The position numbers and the translations under genes were made by a program. From Rhizomicrobium sp. (GTDB lineage Bacteria > Pseudomonadota > Alphaproteobacteria > Micropepsales > Micropepsaceae): a stretch of 64,000 nucleotides of DNA. Of the stretch, positions 54,333 through 61,827 are shown piece after piece (within the stretch, counting starts at the first letter, position 1; each line of letters opens with the position of its first letter). The stretch is taken from positions 1,674,001-1,738,000 of the forward strand of contig JBBCGL010000001.1 of assembly GCA_037200385.1 (NCBI GenBank), read 5' to 3'. Under the pieces are notes generated by a model. It was not told the DNA's origin. It searched no databases and saw only the letters and a program-made list of their open reading frames with translations.

Positions 54333-54887
54333 TTACTTTCTGTCGCTGCCCGTGGTCTCAAGGTTCGTGGCGGCGTCGGCTGCCCCATCCTTCTCATCCA
54401 AATTCCATCCCACCTTCACCGTCATCGGCGCATCCGCGAGCTGGCTGTCCTGGATCGCGGGCCGGTAGTGCCATTTGGCGACGCACTCCACGGCCGCGTC
54501 GTCGAGGCGCTCCGAACCGCTCGACTTGGCGACCTTGACGTCGCGCACCGTGCCGTCGGCCGAGACCGTGAAGGCGAGCTCGGTGGTGCCCTCGTCGCCG
54601 AGGATGCGGGCGAAGAACGGATAATGGTCGCGGCAGTTCTCCGGCTTCGACAGCGCCGGCGGCCGCGAGACGTGCTGGATGACGGGCACGCGCACCGTCT
54701 GCCGCACCACCTTGACCGGCGCCTCGGTGCGCGCCTGCAGCTTCTCGTAGACGTCGTAGAAGAACAGCAGCGACGACCCCGTCGCGATGGCGCCGGCGAT
54801 CAGCACCGCCCAGATGTGGTGGCGAAACCGTCCGCTGTAGAACAGCCCGGACGACACGATGAAAATGACGAACTCGATGACGATCAC
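54333..54887 (-). CDS. TonB-family energy-transducer-like protein
   Basis: A 184-residue protein with two N-terminal membrane segments (IEFVIFIVSSGLFY and IWAVLIAGAIATGSSLLFFY) and a C-terminal TonB domain: ELAFTVSADGTVRDVKVAKSSGSERLDDAAVECVAKWHYRPAIQ. TonB domains contact outer-membrane receptors. The two-helix start is unusual for TonB, which has one. No receptor or ExbBD genes are adjacent. Confidence 0.82.
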   Translation of the reverse strand: MIVIEFVIFIVSSGLFYSGRFRHHIWAVLIAGAIATGSSLLFFYDVYEKLQARTEAPVKVVRQTVRVPVIQHVSRPPALSKPENCRDHYPFFARILGDEGTTELAFTVSADGTVRDVKVAKSSGSERLDDAAVECVAKWHYRPAIQDSQLADAPMTVKVGWNLDEKDGAADAATNLETTGSDRK

Positions 54888-55035
54888 AAAGGCCTCTGCC
54901 TGGAATGGGCGCGCAGCTTAGCCGCCCGGCGGCAAAACCGCACCGGAAAGCCTCGTGGCAGCTCGGGCCTTCCCCTTGGTCCACAATTTGTCCATTTTCC
55001 CGGGCAATGATGATCCCGGTGCTGGGAGCCTCCCG

Positions 55036-55701
55036 ATGCGCAATCCGATGTCCGCCCTCGTTGTCGCCGCCGCCCTGCTCGTGCCGGGCGCGGCGCGCGC
55101 CGCCCCGCCGCCCAAGCCCGCGCTCACCACCGCGATCCCGATGAAGAAGGACGGCGGCGTCTATGTCGTGCCGGTATCGGTGAACGGCGCGGTCACCGTG
55201 GACTGCATCGTCGACAGCGGCGCGAGCGACGTGAACATCCCCTCGCGCGTCTTCGAACAATTGCTGCGCTCCGGCTCATTGGGCGACGGCGACATGCTGG
55301 GGACGCGGACCTACACCCTCGCCGACGGCTCGACCCAGCGCGGCCGCGTGGTGCGCATCAGGGCCTTGAAGGTCGGCGGCCTCGTCGTGAAGGACGTGGT
55401 GGCGAGCGTCGGCGGCGCGGGCGCCAGCGCGTTGCTGGGCCAAAGCTTCCTGGAACGCTTTTCGGCGTGGTCGTTGGACAACCGCCATCATGCGCTCGTG
55501 CTCGTCGGAACGCCGACCGCAGCGACGCTGCCGCCACGTCCCCCGGCCCCGCACCGCCAGGGACCTGATGACGGCGGACCGATGGTGGCGCAGACGTCGA
55601 ACGGTCACGCGTCGCACAGCGAAGACGAACGTCCCTCCTCCCCCGCGCACGCCGCGCCGAACGAGGGCGGGCTCACGGCGCAGGATGGCGGGCCGCACTA
55701 G
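55036..55701 (+). CDS. Exported retropepsin-like aspartic protease
   Basis: A 221-residue protein with a signal peptide (SALVVAAALLVPGAARA) and a retroviral-type aspartyl protease domain. The catalytic motif is CIVDSGASDVNIP, followed by a flap region and GASALLGQSFLERF, typical of single-domain clan AA proteases of the TIGR02281 group, which act as dimers. The C-terminal about 50 residues are Pro/His/Asp-rich and probably disordered. Start ATG 55036. Confidence 0.88.
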   Translation: MRNPMSALVVAAALLVPGAARAAPPPKPALTTAIPMKKDGGVYVVPVSVNGAVTVDCIVDSGASDVNIPSRVFEQLLRSGSLGDGDMLGTRTYTLADGSTQRGRVVRIRALKVGGLVVKDVVASVGGAGASALLGQSFLERFSAWSLDNRHHALVLVGTPTAATLPPRPPAPHRQGPDDGGPMVAQTSNGHASHSEDERPSSPAHAAPNEGGLTAQDGGPH

Positions 55702-56042
55702 GACTCGCCGCGGCTCCCCTTGCCGACTGACTCCAGCAGCCGCGAAAATCGCCCTGGGGGATAACGCGGCCGATTGTTACAGCCGCGCCGGCGCGCCGGC
55801 GCGGATTCCATTCGCCTATTCGCGCCAGCATTAAATTTGCTATCCTCGCTGATAATCCGCGCCGCGAATCCCCAGCTTTTCCTCGACGAAGCGTTCGAGG
55901 AGATGATGTTCTAACCGCAACGGCATGGCGTGAAAGCGGCATCTGTCGTGCCGGCGCGGCGCGGGTGCGGGGCTCGACCGCTGGCGCAGGATATTGTAAC
56001 CGTAACGTTGGCTTCAGTTCGCGGACCGGTGACGGAGGAGAC
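55702..56042. other. Intergenic region upstream of the small peptide gene
   Basis: This 341-base gap has a GC-rich palindromic stretch near 55785-55805 and an AT-richer segment near 55830-55860 (TTAAATTTGC...TGATAAT) that may be a promoter. A short frame ends EAFEEMMF near 55913 but lacks a convincing start. No other gene is supported. Confidence 0.5.
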
Positions 56043-56186
56043 ATGAAAGAGCAGCAAGCGGCGCCGTCCACTCCCAAGACGACGGTCACGAAATCGGAGT
56101 GGGTCAAGCCGACGGTGGGGGTCATCCTGGTGCCGGGGAGCCAGCTCTTCGAGAATTCCGGCGTCGACTTCGACTTGTTCTCGTAA
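56043..56186 (+). CDS. 47-residue peptide, candidate RiPP precursor or small regulator
   Basis: An ATG at 56043 follows a strong ribosome site (GGAGGAGAC). The peptide begins with a polar leader-like part (MKEQQAAPSTPKTTVTK) followed by SEWVKPTVGVILVPGSQLFE and a short acidic/aromatic tail ending DFDLFS. The E-W-x-K-P-x-V element resembles PqqA and other W-x-K-P starts of ribosomal peptide precursors. No modifying enzyme (radical SAM, PqqD, cyclase) is in the window, so the idea is tentative. It is separated by 94 bases from the next gene. Confidence 0.6.
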   Translation: MKEQQAAPSTPKTTVTKSEWVKPTVGVILVPGSQLFENSGVDFDLFS

Positions 56187-56280
56187 AGTCTCGGTACCCT
56201 CTCGAGCGCGCGGACCTGGTGCGCCGATCGGCGGATCACCTGGTTCTTTGCGCGTGCCCGATAACAGATAAGAGGAACCC

Positions 56281-56787
56281 ATGGCCTATTCGATCTACGA
56301 TGCCTCCATCCCGGTGATGATCCGCGCGCTCACGAACCTGTCGAAGATCCTCGACAAGGCGGTGGCGCAGGCCAAGGGCGAAGACAAGCCGCTTTCCGAC
56401 CTGCTCGAGGCGAAGCTCGCGGCCGACATGCGGCCCTTCACCTTCCAGATCCAGTCGGCCTCCGATGCCGCCAAGGGCTGCGCCGCCCGCCTGGCCGGGA
56501 TCGCCGCGCCGGCAATGCCCGATACCGAGACGAGCTTCGCCGAGCTGCACGCCCGTCTGGCCAAGACGATCGACTTCCTCAAGAGCGTCACGCCGGAACA
56601 GCTGGCCGGCGCCGAGGACCGCGAGGTCGTGCTCAAATTCCCGCAAGGGGAGATGAAGTTCACCGGCCGCGACTTCCTCGCGAATTTCGCGCTGCCGAAC
56701 TTCTTCTTCCATGTGACGACCGCCTACGCCCTGCTGCGTCACAAGGGCATCGCGATCGGGAAGATGGATTTCCTCGGCGGCGCCTGA
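56281..56787 (+). CDS. DUF1993-family protein
   Basis: A 168-residue helical protein: YDASIPVMIRALTNLSKILDKA at the start and FALPNFFFHVTTAYALLRHKGIAIGKMDFLG at the end are the DUF1993 hallmarks. The fold is related to DinB four-helix bundles, and the conserved histidines may bind metal. Function unknown. Convergent with the DUF3297 gene five bases away. Confidence 0.92.
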   Translation: MAYSIYDASIPVMIRALTNLSKILDKAVAQAKGEDKPLSDLLEAKLAADMRPFTFQIQSASDAAKGCAARLAGIAAPAMPDTETSFAELHARLAKTIDFLKSVTPEQLAGAEDREVVLKFPQGEMKFTGRDFLANFALPNFFFHVTTAYALLRHKGIAIGKMDFLGGA

Positions 56788-56792
56788 GGCCG

Positions 56793-57062
56793 CTATTCGG
56801 GCTTGCCGTCGGGCTCGGTCTGCGGTGTGTGCTGCAGATAGGGCTCGACGGTGCCCTTGTACTTGACCGTCATCGGCCGGCCGTGGCGGTCGACCGTCTT
56901 GCCCACGGCGAGACGGACCCAGCCCTCGCTGACGCAATATTCCTCGACATTGGTCTTCTCGGCGCCGTTGAAGCGGATGCCCACGCCGCGTTCGAGCAGC
57001 GCCTGATCGTAATATTTGCTCGTCGGGTCGGTGGAGAGGCGGTCGGGAAGCGTATCGGGCAT
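56793..57062 (-). CDS. DUF3297-family protein
   Basis: An 89-residue protein starting MPDTLPDRLSTDPTSKYYDQ; GVGIRFNGAEKTNVEEYCVSEGWVRLAVGKTVDRHGRPM is the conserved core. This short family is widespread in proteobacteria and has unknown function; glutathione-related roles have been suggested for some members but cannot be seen here. Start ATG 57062, conserved. Confidence 0.92.
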   Translation of the reverse strand: MPDTLPDRLSTDPTSKYYDQALLERGVGIRFNGAEKTNVEEYCVSEGWVRLAVGKTVDRHGRPMTVKYKGTVEPYLQHTPQTEPDGKPE

Positions 57063-57147
57063 GGCGGGCCGCGCTGGGATTTCGGCGGCACTATGCGAAC
57101 CGGGCGCGGGATTGCAACCCGCCGCCGCGATCCCCATTTCCCCGATC

Positions 57148-57585
57148 ATGACCGAGACGAGAATTGTTCCCTGCCCGCATTGCGACACGCTGAACCGGGT
57201 GCCCGCCGGCCGTGCCGCCGTCCAAGGCCAGTGCGGCAAGTGCCACAAGCCGCTGTTCGAGGGGCATCCCGTTGCGCTCGGCGCGGCGCGGTTCGACCGC
57301 CATGCCCAGGCCGAGCTGCCGCTGGTGGTGGACTTCTGGGCCGCCTGGTGCGGCCCCTGCCGGACCATGGCGCCGGTGTTCGAGAAGGCCGCGCACGCCT
57401 TCGAGCCGCGTGCCCGTTTTGCCAAGGTAGATTCCGACGCGGAAGCGGCACTGGCGCAGCGCTTCAACATCCGCTCCATCCCCACCCTGGTGATGCTCAA
57501 ACGCGGCAAGGAGATCGCCCGCATCAGCGGCGCGCTGCCGCCGGCGGAGCTGGACCGCTGGCTCGAAGCGCATCTGCCGGCCTGA
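57148..57585 (+). CDS. trxC: Thioredoxin 2 (zinc-ribbon thioredoxin)
   Basis: A 145-residue thioredoxin with an N-terminal zinc ribbon (Cys9, Cys12, Cys29, Cys32 in CPHC and CGKC) and the active site WCGPC (Cys68, Cys71) in FWAAWCGPCRTMAP. It reduces cytoplasmic disulfides and is often induced by oxidative stress. ATG 57148. It is convergent with the PAS protein gene 11 bases away. Confidence 0.96.
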   Translation: MTETRIVPCPHCDTLNRVPAGRAAVQGQCGKCHKPLFEGHPVALGAARFDRHAQAELPLVVDFWAAWCGPCRTMAPVFEKAAHAFEPRARFAKVDSDAEAALAQRFNIRSIPTLVMLKRGKEIARISGALPPAELDRWLEAHLPA

Positions 57586-57596
57586 CCCGATGCGCG

Positions 57597-58067
57597 CTAC
57601 GCCTCGCGAACCGGGTAGCAGCCCAGCATCAGCGTGGTGATCTGGCCCGCGGCTCCGGAGAGCGGCAGGGCGACCTCCGAATGCCAAACCGTGATGCGGC
57701 CAAGCTGTACCGGCGAGACGGCGACCACCGGCGCCCCGGCGCGCACCGTTGCCCGCAGGATCGCCCGCAACTGCTGCGCGATGTCATCGGCCAGCTCATC
57801 GACCGCCAAGCCGGTTGCCTCGCGTCCGAACCGCCGGATCAGGTTGGTGCCGCAAAGCCTTATCCGGAAGTCGGCTTCGCCGGCGGCTTCGATCAACGCG
57901 AGCTGGCCGAGCCAGGGGCGCAATTCCTGCACCGGCAATTCGTCCCGCGAAGGCATCTCCCGGCCGGAACATTTCTGCAGCCAGTAAGACAGCAGCGATT
58001 CCAGGTGAGACGGCAGGGAGCGCGTCTGGGCACCCAGGCGATGGATTTCCTGCTGCGGCTGGCCCAT
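57597..58067 (-). CDS. PAS-domain protein, PAS_5 family
   Basis: A 156-residue single-domain protein: HLESLLSYWLQKCSGREMPSRDELPVQELRPWLGQLALIE, FRIRLCGTNLIRRFGREATG and ALPLSGAAGQITTLMLG match the PAS_5 pattern common in alphaproteobacteria. There is no output domain, so it may sense a ligand and act on partners. ATG 58067. It is divergent from the CI-like repressor, with 331 bases between; a regulatory link is possible. Confidence 0.85.
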   Translation of the reverse strand: MGQPQQEIHRLGAQTRSLPSHLESLLSYWLQKCSGREMPSRDELPVQELRPWLGQLALIEAAGEADFRIRLCGTNLIRRFGREATGLAVDELADDIAQQLRAILRATVRAGAPVVAVSPVQLGRITVWHSEVALPLSGAAGQITTLMLGCYPVREA

Positions 58068-58398
58068 CTGCGTCGACGTTCGCTTCACGCGCGACGCCGT
58101 AACGGCCGGCGCGTGACACCCAAAAAAATGTTGGACGCAACGCACAGAAGAGCCACCAGAGCGGAAGACGCTGGCGAGGACGCAACTCTTCTGTGCGCCG
58201 CTACCTTGACGCCCTCCGCATACCAACCCGATAAAGGACTAGCCTTCCCGCGATTTGCGGGCACGCATCCGCGAGAGAACCCTAGATTTACAAGGGTCAC
58301 CTTCGGAAATCCTTTGGTCTGCAAGTCGGATTGCAGACAAAAGTTTAAATACCGGGGTTTGCAACCCGGCGTCAAGATAAAAGTGCAGGGAAATCGTC
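58068..58398. other. Divergent regulatory region between a PAS gene and a CI-like repressor gene
   Basis: This 331-base region holds no gene but carries the palindromes at 58313-58342 and 58352-58369 close to the repressor start, and presumably the PAS gene promoter at its left end. Confidence 0.55.
58313..58342. promoter_or_regulatory. Palindrome upstream of the CI-like repressor, likely operator
   Basis: TTTGGTCTGCAA, six bases, TTGCAGACAAAA: arms match at 11 of 12 positions. A second, shorter hairpin (CCGGG, then GTTTGCAA, then CCCGG, 58352-58369) shares the TTGCAA core. Both lie within 90 bases of the repressor start, suggesting autoregulation. The binding protein is inferred. Confidence 0.6.
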
Positions 58399-59097
58399 TT
58401 GAGCGGCCGGAAGCCTAAAGTAAACACGAGGTCTCCGAGCAATGTCGGGGAAGGTCCGGCCGAGTTCCGCGTCGAACTGGGCTCGCGCATCCGCTGGCTT
58501 CTCGACCAGTTTTCCACCCGGGCGGAAGCGGCAGAGATCGCCGGCGTATCCCCCGAGCATCTTCCTTCCTATATCGCCGGACGGGCCAAGCCGCCCTTCG
58601 AACTGATCGCCCGGCTCGCGGCCACGAAACAGGTATCGCTCGACTGGCTGGCGAGTGGGGAAGGCGCCCGGACGACGGGCAGCGAAGAGCCCGACGGCTT
58701 CGTTGCCGTCCCGGTTCAGGCCGATGCCGATACGCGTTTCGGCGGCACAGAGGAGGAATCCGTGCTGCTGTTCTCGCGCGCCTGGCTGCGGATGATCGCG
58801 CCGGGGCCGCAGGACAAGCTCCGCATCGTCGTCCAGCGCGGCAATGCGAACGAGCCGGCGATCCGCGACGGCGATACGATGTTGGTCGACACCTCGGTCG
58901 AGAGAATCACCGACGACGCGCTCTATGTCTTCGCGCGAGATGCGCGCTATCTCGCGCGCTTCGTCGAAACCTTCATCGACGGCCGTGTTGCGCTGAAGTC
59001 GCGCAATCCCGACTACGGCATGCAGACGCTATCGCCCGAAGAGGCGGCGCGGCTCAACGTCTTCGGCCTGGTGCGCTGGCGCGGCGGTCTGATCTGA
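58399..59097 (+). CDS. CI-like repressor with an inactivated S24 domain
   Basis: A 232-residue protein from a TTG start. The N-terminal half has a helix-turn-helix (AEAAEIAGVSPEHLPSYIAGRAKPPFELIARLA, about residues 42-74). The C-terminal half is an S24/LexA-like domain (about 125-230). The catalytic Ser of the usual GDSMEP is Ala150 here (GNANEP), and the position of the Lys in VKR is Ala186 (LARF). It therefore should bind DNA and perhaps dimerise but not self-cleave. It is not within a prophage. The palindromes upstream are its likely operators. Confidence 0.85.
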   Translation: MSGRKPKVNTRSPSNVGEGPAEFRVELGSRIRWLLDQFSTRAEAAEIAGVSPEHLPSYIAGRAKPPFELIARLAATKQVSLDWLASGEGARTTGSEEPDGFVAVPVQADADTRFGGTEEESVLLFSRAWLRMIAPGPQDKLRIVVQRGNANEPAIRDGDTMLVDTSVERITDDALYVFARDARYLARFVETFIDGRVALKSRNPDYGMQTLSPEEAARLNVFGLVRWRGGLI

Positions 59098-59110
59098 CGG
59101 CCGGGACCCT

Positions 59111-59698
59111 TCACGTCTTTGCCTGTTTGCGGATCGTCTCGCGCAACTCGGCATTCTCGTCGCGCTCCGCCTCGAGCTCGCGCTCGGCATCGCGCAACCG
59201 GACCAATATCCGCTGCGCGGCCGCGCCATCCCGCCGCGCCGCGAACTCGGCGCGCAGGCCGACGAGCTCGGTGAGGTCCTCGACGCAATGGATGATCCAT
59301 TGGACATAGCCGTCGGCGCCCAGCACGGGCACGTTGAACGGGCTCCAATACCGGGTCTCGAAGACGTCCGAGCCGCGCTGCCTGATGCCGTATTTCTGGA
59401 TGGTCATCCGATCGGGGGTCCGCGATTTCAGGACCTGCAGCAGGGAGGCGCGCAGGTTCTTGACGCCGTCGGCCGCGTAGTCGTCGGGATCGTCCGGAAA
59501 GACCTCGAAGAGGTGATGACCGACGATCTTGTCGCGATCGGTCATCGTCGCCGCGCAATAGGCATCGGTCGCCGCCACGATCGTGAAGCTCGGATCGAGA
59601 ACCAGATGGAGGCCGGGCGTCTTCTCGAAGACCGCGGCGAATTGGTCTGTGGGCAGACGGCCGTGCACGTTCGCGCCGTCTTCGGATGTGCGTGTCAT
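59111..59698 (-). CDS. Stand-alone PAS-domain protein
   Basis: A 195-residue protein. Residues about 20-150 form a PAS domain: FEKTPGLHLVLDPSFTIVAATDAYCAATMTD, GHHLFEVFPDDPDDYAADGV, VFETRYWSPFNVPVLGADG and YVQWIIHCVEDLTEL. The end is a coiled coil (RDAERELEAERDENAELRET). It looks like the sensor end of a histidine kinase without kinase or output domain. Either it acts as a free sensor or it is a truncated gene; the frame ends cleanly 14 bases from the repressor stop, convergent. Confidence 0.85.
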   Translation of the reverse strand: MTRTSEDGANVHGRLPTDQFAAVFEKTPGLHLVLDPSFTIVAATDAYCAATMTDRDKIVGHHLFEVFPDDPDDYAADGVKNLRASLLQVLKSRTPDRMTIQKYGIRQRGSDVFETRYWSPFNVPVLGADGYVQWIIHCVEDLTELVGLRAEFAARRDGAAAQRILVRLRDAERELEAERDENAELRETIRKQAKT

Positions 59699-59819
59699 TG
59701 CATCCGCAGGATATCGGCTACCGCCGAAAATATTGGGTGAAACGCTCCCTGCGGCATCCCCCTTATTTTGGGGGGCGTAGAGCGCCGGGCCCTCTACCGC
59801 GAGTAGAATTCGCGCCCGG

Positions 59820-60317
59820 CTATTGCCAGTGATCGAGCTCGATCCACCAATCGCCTTCGATGTTCTTCTCGAACGAGGCGATGCGAACGCGCTTGTCGAG
59901 GTAGCTGTTCAGGTCCTTCGGCGGGGGCTCCTTGACCTCGATGATGCGGTACATGGGCGGGCCATAGCGGAATTTCTTGAATGCGGCATCGGGGCCGGTC
60001 CCCGACGACCACATTCCGATCCAGAACTGGCAGCCGCGCAGATATTTGACTCCCGTGGCGCCGATATCCGCCAGCAGCGCGCGAAAATGCCTCTCGTCTT
60101 CGGCCGGCATCTGAGGCTGGGCCCAGGCGGGGTCGCGCATGATCGTCTGGTCGTAATGCAGCTTGCACAACGCCGTGCGCAGCGCCTCGAAGCTGGCCCG
60201 CTTGGCCACGAAGAACGCCGCCATGTCCTTGTCGGCCGGAGGCGGCGGGCCGCCGCAGCCGCTGAGCACAAAAAATGAAGCCAAACAAAAGAGCGCCGCG
60301 CGCCGGATCGACCTCAT
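59820..60317 (-). CDS. Hypothetical lipoprotein
   Basis: A 165-residue protein. The lipoprotein signal MRSIRRAALFCLASFFVLSGC ends in LSGC. The mature part is small and mixed (AFFVAKRASFEALRTALCKL, GCQFWIGMWSSG, YGPPMYRIIEVKEPPPKDL, EGDWWIELDHW). No family was recognised. ATG 60317 is chosen because it gives a complete lipoprotein signal. Single gene. Confidence 0.75.
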   Translation of the reverse strand: MRSIRRAALFCLASFFVLSGCGGPPPPADKDMAAFFVAKRASFEALRTALCKLHYDQTIMRDPAWAQPQMPAEDERHFRALLADIGATGVKYLRGCQFWIGMWSSGTGPDAAFKKFRYGPPMYRIIEVKEPPPKDLNSYLDKRVRIASFEKNIEGDWWIELDHWQ

Positions 60318-60769
60318 CCCAACTCCTGGTCGCAGAGCGCAGCTACGGTCATCGACCCATGGGCTGCTAACATGAATTCGACAACGCGGAATCCAGGATG
60401 GCCTAAGCCGAAACCCATTGCAGGCATGCCGGGGCCCCAAAGCAGCAATTCGGATTGATGCACGACGAAATCCAAAATCCAGTTCGAAGGGCCATTGCGG
60501 CAATGACAGCCGAAGCGAAGGCGAAATACTTGCCCCCGGCGCCCCGTCAGGTCCAGACGATGGCTGCGGCCAATGACTGGAAAATCGCACCAACCAAGCT
60601 GTGCAACCGGGGTAAAGTGAAGGCGAGGCTATACCTGCGTCTCGAAAGCGATGCTTGGGTGGCGCGAACAGATTGTAAATGCTCTAAACTAGATCTGCTA
60701 GGCGTGCCTCGGCACCTCCCGGACCAGCCGAGGCTCCTAGGGGAGATCCACCTTTATTGAGGACAAGCC
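60318..60769. other. Intergenic region upstream of dps, no gene supported
   Basis: This 452-base gap contains an open plus-strand frame at 60455-60760 without family resemblance, and an AT-richer stretch near 60670-60700 (GATTGTAAATGCTCTAAACTAG) that probably contains the dps promoter. Nothing else was recognised. Confidence 0.5.
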
Positions 60770-61303
60770 ATGTCGAAGGCCAACAAGCAAAAAAGCAAAG
60801 CCCCAGCACGTCTGGAAACCCAGACCGACCTGTCGGACAATGCGATTCCGGAAATCGCCGAGGCGTTGAACGGCCTCGTCGCCGATTCCTATGTGCTTTA
60901 TCTGAAGACCAAGAATTTCCATTGGCACGTCTCCGGACCGCACTTCCGCGATTATCATCTTCTGTTCGACGAGCAGGCGGCGGAAATTTTCGCGAGCACC
61001 GACGATCTGGCCGAGCGCGTGCGCAAGCTGGGCGCGAAGACCGTGCACTCGCTGGCCGAGATGCTCAAGATCACTTCAATCAAGGAGAATGAGGCGGACT
61101 TCGTATCGCCCGGCGACATGCTCCGCGAATTGATGAACGACAACAAGACGGTCATCGGCAACATGCGGGCGGCGCACGAGGTCGCGGACAAGCACGACGA
61201 CGTCGCGACCGCGAGCATCCTGGAGAACTTCATCGACCAGGCCGAGAAGCGCAACTGGTTCTTGTTCGAGGCCAGCCGCGGGGTCGACGGCTCCGGCCAC
61301 TGA
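60770..61303 (+). CDS. dps: Dps ferritin-like DNA-protecting protein
   Basis: A 177-residue Dps. The ferroxidase site residues lie in KNFHWHVSGPHFRDYHLLFDEQAAEIFASTDDLAERV. The N-terminus is Lys-rich (MSKANKQKSKAPAR), which helps DNA binding. It forms a 12-mer that stores iron and shields DNA from peroxide. Many alphaproteobacterial Dps are stress-induced. GAGGAC precedes the ATG at 60770. Confidence 0.96.
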   Translation: MSKANKQKSKAPARLETQTDLSDNAIPEIAEALNGLVADSYVLYLKTKNFHWHVSGPHFRDYHLLFDEQAAEIFASTDDLAERVRKLGAKTVHSLAEMLKITSIKENEADFVSPGDMLRELMNDNKTVIGNMRAAHEVADKHDDVATASILENFIDQAEKRNWFLFEASRGVDGSGH

Positions 61304-61315
61304 CAGGTGCAAGAC

Positions 61316-61339
61316 GCCTCTCCCCGCAAGGGGAGAGGC
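61316..61339. terminator. Hairpin between convergent genes
   Basis: GCCTCTCCCC and GGGGAGAGGC form a perfect stem around GCAA, between dps and the convergent DUF6491 gene. No strong T run; position suggests a bidirectional terminator. Confidence 0.55.
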
Positions 61340-61347
61340 TGTTTCGC

Positions 61348-61680
61348 CTAGCCGTGCTTGACCGTGTCCGGCTCGAATGGCCCAAGCATGCAAAGCTCAC
61401 GCGTTTGCAGCACGCGGATCGACTGGGCGCCGCCGCAGATTTCGTCGATCGGGGTCACGTAGGAAAAGCCGTTGAACTTCAGGCCCAGGCATGGCGTGCG
61501 CAGGTGGCTGCGGTAAACCTTGCCGTCCTTCATCCGGAACAGGATATCCTGCGTGCCGACCACCGTGGTGCGGTCGATGCGGCTCGTTTCCAGGCAGATA
61601 TTGTGCCGCTCGGCCGCCGCCGGCGTCGCCAGCAACGCACCCAGCGCCAGCAGGGCGCCAAGCTCTACGATCTTCTTCAT
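61348..61680 (-). CDS. Exported DUF6491-like protein
   Basis: A 110-residue protein with a signal peptide (MKKIVELGALLALGALLATPAAA). The mature part has four spaced cysteines: NICLETSRID, TPCLGL, DEICGG and ELCMLG, as in DUF6491, and a beta-rich pattern (QDILFRMKDGKVYRSHL). It is probably a periplasmic protein with two disulfides; the function is unknown. Confidence 0.82.
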   Translation of the reverse strand: MKKIVELGALLALGALLATPAAAERHNICLETSRIDRTTVVGTQDILFRMKDGKVYRSHLRTPCLGLKFNGFSYVTPIDEICGGAQSIRVLQTRELCMLGPFEPDTVKHG

Positions 61681-61827
61681 ATCGATCCTCCAGTTTTTGA
61701 CTGCCGCTCCGAAGCCAGTTTCGCGCAGACGGGCGCCGGCGCATAGCCGGAATCTCGCGGCTTTCCTTGACTTACGTCGTCACATTGAATCATGGTCTCG
61801 CCCGCTCTTCCGTATGGAGAAACTGCC

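Noticed and set aside
54136-54468. A 110-residue plus-strand frame after the family B repeat
   Set aside because: Partly antisense to the TonB-like gene and with no recognisable motif.
56043-56186. Lasso-peptide precursor
   Set aside because: No Gly or Ala core start with Asp/Glu at ring position 7-9 and no B/C genes; only the weaker PqqA-like motif is kept as a possibility.
58399-59097. Prophage suggested by a CI-like repressor
   Set aside because: No integrase, excisionase, structural or lysis genes lie nearby; neighbours are chromosomal PAS and metabolic genes.
60455-60760. A 101-residue open frame before dps
   Set aside because: No family resemblance and no clear ribosome site; it covers the likely dps promoter.
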